Positions 1 to 12,100 of a stretch of DNA of 64,000 nucleotides are shown one piece after another. The number at the start of each line of letters is the position of its first letter. Within the stretch, counting starts at the first letter, position 1. The position numbers were made by a program, and so were the translations under genes. Source of the DNA: Macropodus opercularis (taxonomy: Eukaryota > Chordata > Actinopteri > Anabantiformes > Osphronemidae); assembly GCA_030770545.1 (NCBI GenBank), contig CM061100.1, positions 5,773,501 through 5,837,500 on the forward strand, given 5' to 3'. Under the pieces are notes generated by a model. It worked only from the letters and a program-made list of their open reading frames with translations. It was not told the origin of the DNA and made no database searches.

Positions 1-153
1 GCGTAATGGAATTATGATGCTGCTCAACCACCTGGGGTGCCATTGGCACGGGAGGAGGTTTGGCAGAGGGTTGCCAGGTCTGGTAGATCAGGTCCAGGTA
101 GCAGTGCATCCTAGCCACCTGGTTGAGCGTAAAGGAGTCTGTACAGGCATCAT
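1..153 (-). CDS. pappa: pappa coding exon 5, cut by window edge
   Basis: Acceptor TTTCTCCTCCAG directly precedes 153. The open frame continues in phase 1 to the left edge with no donor seen. It encodes DDACTDSF and then VARMHCYLDLIYQTW, which follow the Met-turn in PAPP-A. The rest of the exon lies outside the window. Confidence 0.92.
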
Positions 154-3100
154 CTGGAGGAGAAAGAGGTTTTCGCTCAGTTTGGGCACACACACTCAAC
201 ACATTCCAAGGTGGTTCACATATGGAGGCTCCATCTCACCTGAGTAACTCATGTAGTTATTAAATGGTGTTTTCGTGAAATGACGACAGCCACAGGTTTC
301 ATTCCCTGGTTCGGGATCGTGGCAGCCTTTGTATTTGGGGGAGGGGTTGGTGTCAGCACACAGGTCCCCAGTCTCCATTGAGGGCTCAGTCTCCAAACAT
401 GCATCATTGCACGATTCGATCTCTGATATACCTCGAAACACATGGTAAAGCCCGAGACTGTGACCGATCTCATGGACCATCGTGTCCGTATGACCGAACA
501 TACCATAAAATGAAGGGTTCAGCACAATTCCACCTGTGAAAACACGGAGAAAGAGGGCGTGAATGCACATGTAGTAAACACTGCAAATACTCAAATGTGC
601 ACACAAAGCACAAGGCTGTTCTTAGAGCAACGTAAAGTAATTGTTGAACTGGAGTAAGATTCAGATGATACATTATTCATGGGCCTCCTCTGCTTCATTA
701 ACACCATCTCCCCTGTAGGGACAGTGATGAAGACAGAAACTGCTTGGGGCTTGAACTTTAATTACTCAAAATCAACAATCTGCCAAAGAAAAGATATGTG
801 CATACACTTAAGAGTGTGCATATTGTGCGTGTGAATGCATGCATTTATGTAAGTGTCTTTATTTGTCTTCTACCCAAATGCGTGAGGGCCTCTTTGTCCC
901 AGGGCCAAGTAGCAACGCCTGCCAGATCTTCATCAGACGAATTGGCAAAGAAGACGTTCAGGTGAGTTGAGCCATCCAAATGCAGAATCTCTTTCAGCTC
1001 TTTCATATCCAAATAGGCTCTGGAAAGTACAAAATAAGAGAAAAAGCGTGTTCCACATTATGTTAATACTTCCACAATGAGGAGAGTCTCTTGCTATTGA
1101 ATGCAGATTTCACCAAGGCACCAAGTTTTACAAATAACAACAGTGTCCCTAGCCAAAAAGAGGCTTATGTGGAGTTATTGTTCAGGAAAACAGAGTTGAA
1201 AATTGGTTCCCCGTTGAATTAAAGCATTTCTTTAAAAAGTGTTGGCAATTGCAATGGCCCTTAAACCAACAGATTTAGGTTGAAAGATAATAATTGAACC
1301 TATAAGACTGAAACCAGTTTAGCCCAAATAAATAAGGACTTAATATACCTCCTCCTTGCTATGGCTAAGAGTGCCTGAAGAGTATTTTCCTCTAGCAGAC
1401 AAGAATCAAGGTTTGAGTGTGCTACAAATTATTGTGTACTATCAAATCACTGGCTCATCTGCTCAGCCGTGGCCCAGGCTGCAGTGAAATATGTGCGCAA
1501 AGAACTTACAGTAAGTAGCAGTCGTATCAGACGAGTATCGCTTTTGACCGAAAACATGACTTCATCCCATTGTGTTTACTGTAGTCCTGTAATGGGAGGA
1601 CTATTATAGACTATGCCCTCTGTGATATGTAGGAACAAGCAGTACAGTACCCCAGATATGTGTCCAACTATGGGCGTATAGTGTGGAGACACTCTAAGCC
1701 AAGCCACAGTGTTTTTCTGTGCATGATTATGTTGGATGTTTTGTTTTGGAAGGCGGTGAATCATGTCGTTTTTTCCATCATTGTTTTCTGTTTTTCGACT
1801 ATTCCCTTCAGTGGAAAGAGACGTCATTACAAGTCACTTAAGTAACTAATAGGTGCTTGGCGGGAATATACCCACTCAAATTGTGAGAGTCAAAATAATC
1901 TGGGAATGTTGGATATGTTAATATTGACATTGCTAAATGTCTTACGTGCTCTTTGGCTTTGAAATGGCCTTTTTTATGTTACTCCTGAGTGAAATAAACA
2001 CTGAATGACTCATGCTTGGCCTTATTAAGCACATTTGATATTTGATATTTTGTATTATACTGTATATGAGGTAATGTAAGCATTGCTTTGACATAAAACC
2101 TATACTGTATATGTTCCTGCAGAAACATACGCTCAGTTACTACTTGCAGTTGCGTCTGCTGATATATGTTTCATGCAGATGTTTCAGCTGATAGCACCTT
2201 AAATCTGGCTTATTCACTTAAAGCAGGGACTTCCATTAACTGTCCAGGTGTTCTGATGTCTCCCTATCCCTGAGATAACGTCTTGTCTGGAAACCCTAAT
2301 GGCAGAACTAATGAATGCAATCATTCAGCACAATAACATATTTTTCCATGAAGCTGTCATTCATTTTATGAACACATCAAACAAGGTTTTCTCTGTGAGC
2401 CTGGCTGGTGGTCCTGGCAGACAGCAGAGTCAATAATCTGTTGCATATGTTGAAGTGATAGTTCATTCTTCTCCTTTGGCTGTCAAACGCTTTGGAAATA
2501 AATATGCAATAGATACTGAACGGGAGTTTATCAGAAACAAAACTGAAAATGACTGAATTAGACCCTCTTCAGATGTTTTGACCTAGTTTGTGTGACCCAC
2601 TTGCTCCACTTGTTTTGTATGTACTTTCATCACAAGTGGGAGAATAAAATACTACTGTATGACTTTGCAGTACCTGATCTCATGCACTTTACTCGATGTT
2701 GATTTTGTTTGCTAAACAGTTCCATTACTACGCACTAGTAAAAAAAATAAGGTCATAAAATTGGATCTTTGGTGTCCAGAAAGCAGGGATGGATCAGTGT
2801 GGTGGAGAACAGAGACAGTCGTCTTAATATGCATATCATATTTGTCTCACTCAAGGGAATTCAGAATAAGAGGAAAAAAATCAAAGACTTGTGAAGTGCA
2901 TAAATCTGGAATGTGCTATTTATATTACTTCATCAAACATCGATGAAACATTATACAGATTTACACACTATTTTTTACATTAATGGTGATAACAAGCACA
3001 GTAGCTGCTGAAACTAGAGAGAATCAAGTTTTATTCGCTTCTGTGACAGTTTGTGTCTAATGTATAAGAGAAAATGAATTTAATAACCCAGGGCAGCGTT

Positions 3101-6100
3101 TATGCAATGAATGCCAGAGTGCTCTCTGTCTTGTTTTTTCTAGTGGCTCTATGTTTTAAAAGCAGCAGTATCCATAAAATGTTAAACCTTGGGTGCAAAT
3201 CCAAGGTGTCTCACAGCACATGTCCACCGATTTAAAAGTCAGTACTACTGGTGTCTACCAAGGTTCTGGAAGAATTTCCACCAGTGAGAAAATTCTCCCA
3301 CCACAACAGGCCTTCCACTCCAAATTTCATATGCAGCTGCACGAAATGTTTCATAACATCTCTTCAACCCTGAGTGGACAAGTCTCTCTGCCTCAAATCA
3401 TAAGTTGGATAAGCAGCTGCTTAGCGAAGATGCAGCCTTCCCTCAAAACAGACGTTTCGAATAAAGCGTTGCAGCAAACGCCTTCTTCAGTCAAATGCGA
3501 GAGCAACTGGGGGCACTTACTAGAGGAGCGAGAGATGATACAGTGGAAGGTCCCTCTTCCTAATAATTTCAGGAATTTCATTATTTCCTTAGAAAATATT
3601 TGTCCAGAGTTTTTGGACAGGCATGAGGGAGAAAGAGGTCAGAGGGGTTTGATGCTGAAATGATTGAGTCAGCAACGGATAAGAGCAGCAATTCTACTGT
3701 AGGGTCAGAACCTAACTGATCTGAGTTTGATTAGTCTAACATCCTTGGTACTGTTACAGTTATACAATGTGCATCTCACTCTGGGTCTATGCACAACGGG
3801 GCTCAGAGCAGAACGTTTTTGGATAATCAAAAAAAGGCCCTTCGTGTGCCTCCATGTGCGCAGACACACACGTGTGCATGTTTTTGATTTCACACTATGT
3901 CTAATGATTGCAAAAAGGTCTGGCTGAGGCCATGGTTAGCTGCCACTGTAGGAAGTAAGTACCCAGTGACTTCATCATGAGGGTGTTTGTGTCAGAACAG
4001 TTTGGGCCCTTCAAATACCTTTACTTTCTTCCATCTGTCCATCCTCATCTCACTCAAACCTCTTTCCAAATGACCCTGCTTTACCCCTCCCCTATTTGCT
4101 CTCTGTCTCATACCCCTCAACTACTCCCCCATCCCATAGCCCCTGTTCCCCTCTCTTGCCTCTCATCGTACATTTCTTTCTTTTTTCAGCAGAGATGGGC
4201 CACTTGGGAAAGACCAGATTTTCCATGCATTTAAACACGCAGCTTTTTAGACATATCCTGGGAAAAATATTTTCAAGACTTACAAAGAAAGAAAAGGAAA
4301 GAAAAAAAAATGTAGGGAGAAGAGAAAGGTAAGGTGAGTGCAGCTGAGCTTGACTAAATCCAAGCATCACTGCAGAGCATCTGTTGGGAGATGCAGGGGT
4401 GCAAGAGGCACTGCCATGTTGATGCTTTTATATCTGATACATATTAAATGGAGAATTATTGCTTCATCCATATATCATATTCATATAAGCTCATAAATTT
4501 GCCTCATATACACATGACTGGGGCAGCACAGTGTGAAAGCTGGGGTTAGCTGGCATGGCAATGACAACCTCACAGCCAAGAACACTTTTAAAATTGGAGG
4601 GGGCCCTCAGCTTCCCTGTCATCAGGTTGGTCAACACCGCAGCCCCTAAACCCATCATTCATCTCTGCCTTTATTACACTACTTGCTCTCTCCTCTTTAC
4701 CCTTTTAGTCTACTCTGGTGTTTTTCTCTTCCAAGAAAGACACTTGCAACAATGGCTGCAAGTGTAGGAATGGCCAATGGAGGGACTTGAATTGGACAAC
4801 CAACCAACACAACCAGCTCCCGTCTGAAGAGGAAATCAGCATATTTCAATGAATACCTGTGTATAACTTCATCATAGCCATATCCAACTCCAATGCCCGT
4901 CTGCAGTGGCCAACATAAAGGCCCTCCTTGAACCACCTTCCCCTCACTCGCCTAGTAATGCTGAAAGACTTCTATCCATCCTCAGGGGGGCACAGGTGAA
5001 ACCTTGACAACAGGTGCTTGTATAAATGTGCTATGGCTTTAAAGGGGAAGTGCAAAGTCCTGGTATTTACGCCCAAGCACTCCATTATGTTTTATGGGAC
5101 AGGGGCTTAAGGTTTAGACGACCAACTGTAAAACACCCAAGTCAAGAGCCCTGGAGATTACCTCCAGGGTTGAATTAGAATACAGCAGGGAGAAGAAGTG
5201 CAGGAAAGAGAAAAGGTGGTCCATCTATTAACCTGCCACAGTGAGAGGTATTGACCCAGGAGGGGTGGGAGAGACAGAGGCCAAGGGAAAACGAATGACC
5301 TATTAGCCTCTGACAAAGCCAGGCAAGAACTTCATTTTCCCAAAACCTATTGAGTCTGAAATGGTCCATGTTGCTTTATTTTGGGAGGCGTCTCTAAAAA
5401 CAACTTTAATTTCAGGTGTGAGTCTGACTCTGATGAATTTCATTATTATAGGATTGATCTTTTATCCAGTGGCGCGGGTATTAGAGTGACCTTTCACTGA
5501 CAGTCGCACACACAGCAGCTCCTCAAACAGCGTATTTTCAGCACGATTTGCTTTACGCTTCCCTGCACACATAATATAACTTCACAGAACATTCAGCCTT
5601 AAAGTACGTGCTGTCACATAACATCAGATCCTTCCAAAACCATACAAAGTGTCAAAACCAAAGACTGTGAAAATAATGCAAAAATGTTCCCCTCAGTCTA
5701 ATGTGGGGGGTGGGGGGGGGTTATTATGAATGGTATTCTCTGAAGGAAGACTGCTACAGGGGCAGAATCTGCCTGTGTCCTGAGTTAACCAGAAGCCTAC
5801 ACACAACTATTAGCAGGCTCATAAACACAGGCCATGAAAACTATTGTTTCCCTGCATCTACACTGTTCACAATTCCATAATTAAGGAGGAATGTCAAACT
5901 GTTTGCTGTGCGGCTCTCTGCAAGTCACATAGACATACCGTAATCAAAGCAAAATAAGCAACTACTTGGGGAGATTGTATCTATTTTCTTGTTCTCTTTG
6001 TGTCTGTCTCTCATCCCTACTCTCTATCATACCACTGCTGGTATGCTTCCCTTCACAAGCACATCTCTCAAATGCCCATGGGGAGATTTGAGCGTTGCAA

Positions 6101-9100
6101 TGGCGAGCATTTTGCCATTGGCTAATGTCTAAATTAAGTAGTTTTCCCGCCACTTGATGAATGAGCTTGTAATTATAACTAAGCTAAAAGAGATGTGGTG
6201 GGAATGGAGAGATGGAAGCAATGGCAAACACACCTGCGTTTCCCTTTCTGGTGTTGATAATTAGATGTCATTACTTAGCTATTCAGCAGCCATTTTAAAC
6301 AGCATAGCATGGAGCCAAACAGACAATGCGCTCAGCTTAACTGTGATTGAAAACAGCCTTGATTCATGCTATCAGAAAGACCCAAACAATCCCACACACT
6401 AGACCTACTGGTTATTCTCTCTGCTGCTTGTCCCCACATGACAGTGGCTAGAAATCCTGACAAACATCTGAATTTCACTCATTTCGTCTCCTTTTCTGGC
6501 CTAACCATAAAGACCCCCTACGCCGTCCACAAAAATGCCTCAGTCTACTGTGTTGAGTTTCAGTGTATCGAGAAACAAACAATCCTGCTATTGGAGGTCT
6601 GGCACAAATCGTATTACGGCCAATTCCAGATATTTATTCTCCTTGCCAGCTTTTATTCATCATCTACAAAACCGCAATGAGACTACCCCGACACAAAAAT
6701 TTGCATTCATTTCAGAGGTGCTTGGCGTTCTCCTGCTGCAGCCAAATAAAAGCATATAATCTCATCTCTGTGTACAGTACACCTGGGAGCTTCTCTAATA
6801 AGGGTATTCACATGCAAGTAAAGTGAACTTTTTTCACTGTTTTTCCTGGAAAATTCTTTCAAGCATGCATGTTTAAGGGCCCATACCTGCCTCCCCTGGA
6901 AACATGTCTGTCTGTGGTTTCCTGGGAAGAGTGTATATCGTTGAAATGATTTCCATTGCTACAAGCAACTGGACCCTATTTTTTCAATTCTAATTGCCCC
7001 TTACACTGTTTAGAATGTCAGTGTTTCCCAACCCACGTCATTTTCCAATCAAGCCACGTTAATTAGGACCAATGGCTATAGAAGCTAGACTAGAAAAAAG
7101 TGGAGAGACTTGCTGAAAAATGGATACAAAAACGAGCGGTCTGGCTTGTGCATTTGCTACCAGAAAAGTCCGTTTGTTTTGCCCTGCCCAAGTGTGGAAC
7201 ACTGATTGAACCAGGCCAAGGCTAGATTGGACTAGTTGTCCCCTGAGGATTTCCCAGGCCACACAGGCTGAGAGTTGAGTTACACTCTACCTCATTCTAA
7301 ATGGCCAGGAAACAGTAGGACTAGACATCAAAACCTCTCTTCAGGGATACATGTATGGAAAGATTGTTTGATTTACTCAAGGCATGTAAGGCCATGGTGT
7401 GGAGTTGGTTTACCCGAATTATTTGACCATGTCAACTAAGAACTGCATCACATTTGGCAAGGAATGCTGTCATGAGTCAAAGGCTGGTGAATTTAGGTTG
7501 TATGTTAAACGAAAACAGCAGTGCCGAAAACATGACAGCGTGCAAAATGTGAAGTAAGAGAGCTTACTTGTGTGGAGAAGAGCGGTTGAAGCACGTCTTG
7601 GTCACGTCGGTCACATTAGGATTACAGCAGTCACCAAGATCGTAGGAGAAGTTTTCCCAGTTACATTCAGGGTCACATACACCATTCCCCTGTTTGTATT
7701 CAGGGCAACGACTCCGGTGCCCAGACATGCAGTCACCTGCATCAAATCCTGTTAGTGGATGGTTGCATTCTGGGTCACATGAATCATCGCCGACTTTACT
7801 GATTTCACAGTTAGCTAAAATCAACCTATTACGAAGAAAGGAACTGGTCACGTTGTGAATGCTGAGTTCCCAGGTGATGTTGTAGGGGCTGAAGGCATCA
7901 TTCAGCTGCTGGTGCTGCAGGCTGATCTGGTGGTCTGATACAGTTGGCCTCATCCAAGCGTCGTCCCATACATTTATGACACGATAGCGCACTTTCTTGG
8001 GCCGACGGAAGGTCCAAAGCTCGTTGTAGTTTTTGATGACGTGAACATTGTCACAGACAGTTTGACCACAAGTTGGAGGCTCCAGCGTTGTATCCAACAA
8101 TCCCTCTGCCTTTTTAACTGCACTACGACCTATTCGTCTACCTCCATCGTGTTCAGGCTGGGGAAAGCTACCATCTTTTACAGTTAGCCACTTTCGACCT
8201 GGGTGCTCGAATGTTTCACGAATGACCAATTGAGGTAGATCTTGGGGGTCCTCGAGGCCGTGCATGTCCCTGATAATCTGCCTCTGCCCTCTTGCTTGCC
8301 TCCAGAGACCTACCCTTTCCACTGCTCCCCTGTAATTGTGATTCAGGGCATTTCCCCCAATCATCAGTACTTTGCACTTTTTGGTCAAATGACTGAAGAT
8401 ATCACCAGACTGCTCTCGACTGACGCCCACTTGTGCACCGTTGACATAGAGCTTCATGTACACACCGTCGTATGTGACTGCCACGTGTGCCCATTGGTTG
8501 GGTATGTAGCGAGCGTTGGAGTGGATGGACGTCACTTTGTGCGCACGGTCAGTTTTAAGAGAAAAAAAGAAGCGGGGGTCACGGTTTCCTTGTTCACTCA
8601 CGGCGTGGATGCCAAGCAGCCAGCCACGGTCACTGGAGGCATAGAAGCATTTGTCGTAAAGGCCTGGAGAGAGAATGAAAAACGACAATTAATCTTTGCA
8701 CGTCTTTATTTCCAATGTGACTGTGGACAATGTGTGAGTAAGCGTAAATGTACAGCAGTAGCAAAAAGCATTGTTCATCACCTGCTAAGAGTTTCTCTGC
8801 TGCTTTTATTAATCACACACATATAGTCTCCAGTTTTGGAGTAGAGGAGAGCAATTAAGAGCCAAAAATGTATTAATATTATTTTTTCCAAATATCTATG
8901 TTATATAAATATAAATGTTGTCCTTCATTTAGGGTGGAAGTGCATGTTTAGCTAAGGGAGACCCCATGGAAATCTCCCGCTATAGGCTTTTCGTGAACAC
9001 TAAGCGCATTTAAAGTAGTTCGTGTTAATGTCCCTTGCCAAAAAGGTTAGTTTTCTGCTAAAACCTTGTTATTCTAGAGGCGCAAAAACACCTTTTTCCT

Positions 9101-12100
9101 GTTTCACTTGGACCGTGTATGTCGGCCTCAGCATGGTAATGTGTTTTCACATCTTAGGGAATCGCTGAATGCTAACTGTTTGTTTGTTTAGTGCTTGTTG
9201 AGGTATGTGTGTGCCATGCCTGTGCATGCGCAATAGTGTTTGTTAATGCATGTTCATGCGCAAAGATTCCAGAGCACCTTGCCTCCCAAGCTCCGCGTCA
9301 GCATGTGGAAGCCTGTGAGTATCCACTGGTGACTCTGGGAAGCGAGATGGACTCCACAAGACTACGTGCCTTGGATGTGCTAATATCAGGTGTCTTCAGT
9401 CAGTCTGTGACCAATGTATACTGTATAGGTACGACATCGCTAATAACTACCCAAGCCTTCCAATAATCAGTGCTGACGCTCCATAGTTTAGGCTACCACA
9501 GGCTGCAAGTGGCTTCCTAATGGTGCTCACTAACTTTTACCTGTTTCTAATTAGCTCAACACTCCAGGATACATTCATTAACTTGGTATTTCAATGAACT
9601 AATGTTCAAAGAGTGAGGACTGGGTTCAGTGTCGAGGTCAGTCCTTTTGGTGGATGACGTTTTCAGGCTTTCCACTACACTGGAAGGAAAAAGCCTTCCA
9701 TCTGTCAGCTAGTGCACTCAAGGCTAAAAGGTGTGCTAAAATGCTTGTAGGGCTCCTAGTGTAAACAGCTGTCATAATTCTGCCATGCTCAATTAATCTA
9801 ACACGCTACACTTTTCCAGACCCCGCGCTGCGACTGCTCAGCTCACGCAAATACACCTACACACACGTGTGCACGTATTTATACAGACGTGCTTATATAC
9901 ATGCTGATGAACGCACACAAATAAATGGCAAGACAGACGGAGGAACGCAGGCATTTGCATGGGCACACGTTACGATGGTGAGCTGTTCCTGTCAGGTTCA
10001 AAGGCGACCTTGCTCACACTCGCCATTTGTCTTCTTCCAAGAAAAACACACTCAGGAAAAAAACACATATACACAACCAAAGAAAAATGTCGCAAGGACT
10101 TGATAAAAAACAGAGAGCGAGGGAACAATGGATACTCCGCTTACTTTGGCGCTTTTTTGCCTCTGATAGGTCAAAGAATTTGACTTTTTATAGTCATACA
10201 AAAGTGACCATTACAACAGTTTTCCTGAGGAGATAAAATGCAGTGACAAAATTTTATAAATATAATATATATGGTATATAATGATGGGTATTGATCACAA
10301 AAAAGTAATAATTTTTTTTTAAATTGACTTTCTATTTTGACTATATTAATTCAGCTAATAACTGGTGTAATTATCTAAAGTTTCGCTGACTGTCAGTTTG
10401 ACAAAGGAAAGCAACAGTGTCCATCTTTTCCCACTGACATATCCCAGTGCATGTGTCATCTTTGTCTTTGTGTTTTTACTTTTAATGTCAGATTTGTCCG
10501 CACTTTAACTTAGAGTAGCCTGTGAGTCATCACAGATAAACGTCTAAAGACTAATCATCTTCCTCTCACCACGTCACTTACATTTGACAACATAGTCGTA
10601 CAGTTTTACGTGTCCATAAGATGGAACCTCGACAAGCAAATGTGTTTTTGAGTGACTTTTTGTGTGTATCATCACACTAGAAAACAGCACCAAGCTATCA
10701 CAGCAATTATCTGCCGGTGTCTGCACATAATTGTCCCCAGCAGGTCATGGAAGAGAGCATTCGTTCCTCTTGAGATTTATTTTCCTGGTTCTTTGATGCG
10801 GGATAACCTAACATGACCCGGACACAAGGGCAAATAGGGCACAACAGAGTTTGCGTAACATTTGGACCCAGAAGCTGATGTTCCCATTGTGCGGCTGTGT
10901 GTGTTGGGACTCGGGTGTCTGTGTGTACCTGCGTGTGGATAAACTCTTGCAGCCGCTCAGATTCTTTAAAGCGGGGAACGATTCTGATAACATCTGACTA
11001 GTCCACTTGGGAAATTTGCAGCACATGTGTCCTTTGAAGGGCAAAATGACAATACTTCATACTCATCATGGTCTGTCATCTGTAAAATATACAGTAACAG
11101 TTGTTGATCTGTGGCAATTAAGTCTACTTTTTCACTTAAACAGCTTTTGGGTTGAGTCATGTTATTATTTTCATAAAAACGTATCGTCTTGGGAGGTCAT
11201 TGACAAGCCTTTCCGTTTTTACTCCATTCAGATAATGGGCTCACTGTTGTTAGTCCCACTTGTCAAATGTAACAAAAAGGAAAATTTTAATCTGCAAGAA
11301 AGAATCCAGGGAAGAATAAGAGTGAAAAACAACCCAGTGAAAGAACAGCTGCTGCAAACAACATTGTGCTGGGATAAAAACAAGGGGATGGAGCATTTTT
11401 TGAGGCACTGGGGTTTTTGAGGCCCTGAATTGGATTTAAAAGATTAGGCTTTATTGAGTTTGCTTGATCATCCTATTTGTTCTCTTTGTGTGACACAGTC
11501 GTGTGAGCATGCACGGAGCAAATTCAACAAATGAAAACACACGATTATACATGAGCAGTAATCTCTAGTTGGTAGAGGCCAATTCAAGATAAGGCCAGGG
11601 CACAAAAACACCTGTACAGAATAATGTGATCCGAACCTGTCGTTCTCATTTTCAGACTGTGTCTGTGTGTGTTTATTCAACGTTGTGTTCAGTGTGGAGG
11701 TCATCATTCATGTTGTTGTTGTACTAGGTTGCATTATACTGTACAGATGTTCTTGTTATTGTGTCCATCCCCTGTAAATCTAAGAGTCACTGAGGTCACA
11801 ACAGACCCTCTCACCCCCCTCTTCCCTGGTGTGAGACTCTTACAAGGGGATTGGCTTTGCAGCGCATGCCTGTGCCAACTGGCTAGCGCTACCTAAAAGT
11901 GTACTGTATCTCAGCACACACTCAGAGACTCACATAACTGATTATTTATGCGTGTGGAGGGGAGGGGTTGTTTTCAGAGAACCGGACAGATAGAAAGTCA
12001 AAGAGCAAGTAAATTTACTCATATGGTTTAGTCAAGTCCCCAAACGTGCAGACTGGCAGGAGGCTGAGTTGAAAGGCAGCCATCTGCACGAGTATTGTTG

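Larger units (their letters stand above)
1020..7567 (-). other. pappa intron 2
   Basis: About 6.5 kb without a pappa exon; phases of exons 2 and 3 join directly, so none is missing. It contains a purine-rich run near 4270-4330, a G-rich tract near 5704-5720, and an unexplained plus-strand open frame at 3220-3663. The 5.85-6.75 kb part is rich in ATTA/TAAT motifs and free of obvious repeats, which could be conserved non-coding sequence, but this is not demonstrable here. Confidence 0.8.

Noticed and set aside
8242..8826. 194-codon plus-strand open frame
   Set aside because: It is the antisense shadow of pappa exon 2, whose minus-strand frame has clear domains and matching splice sites.
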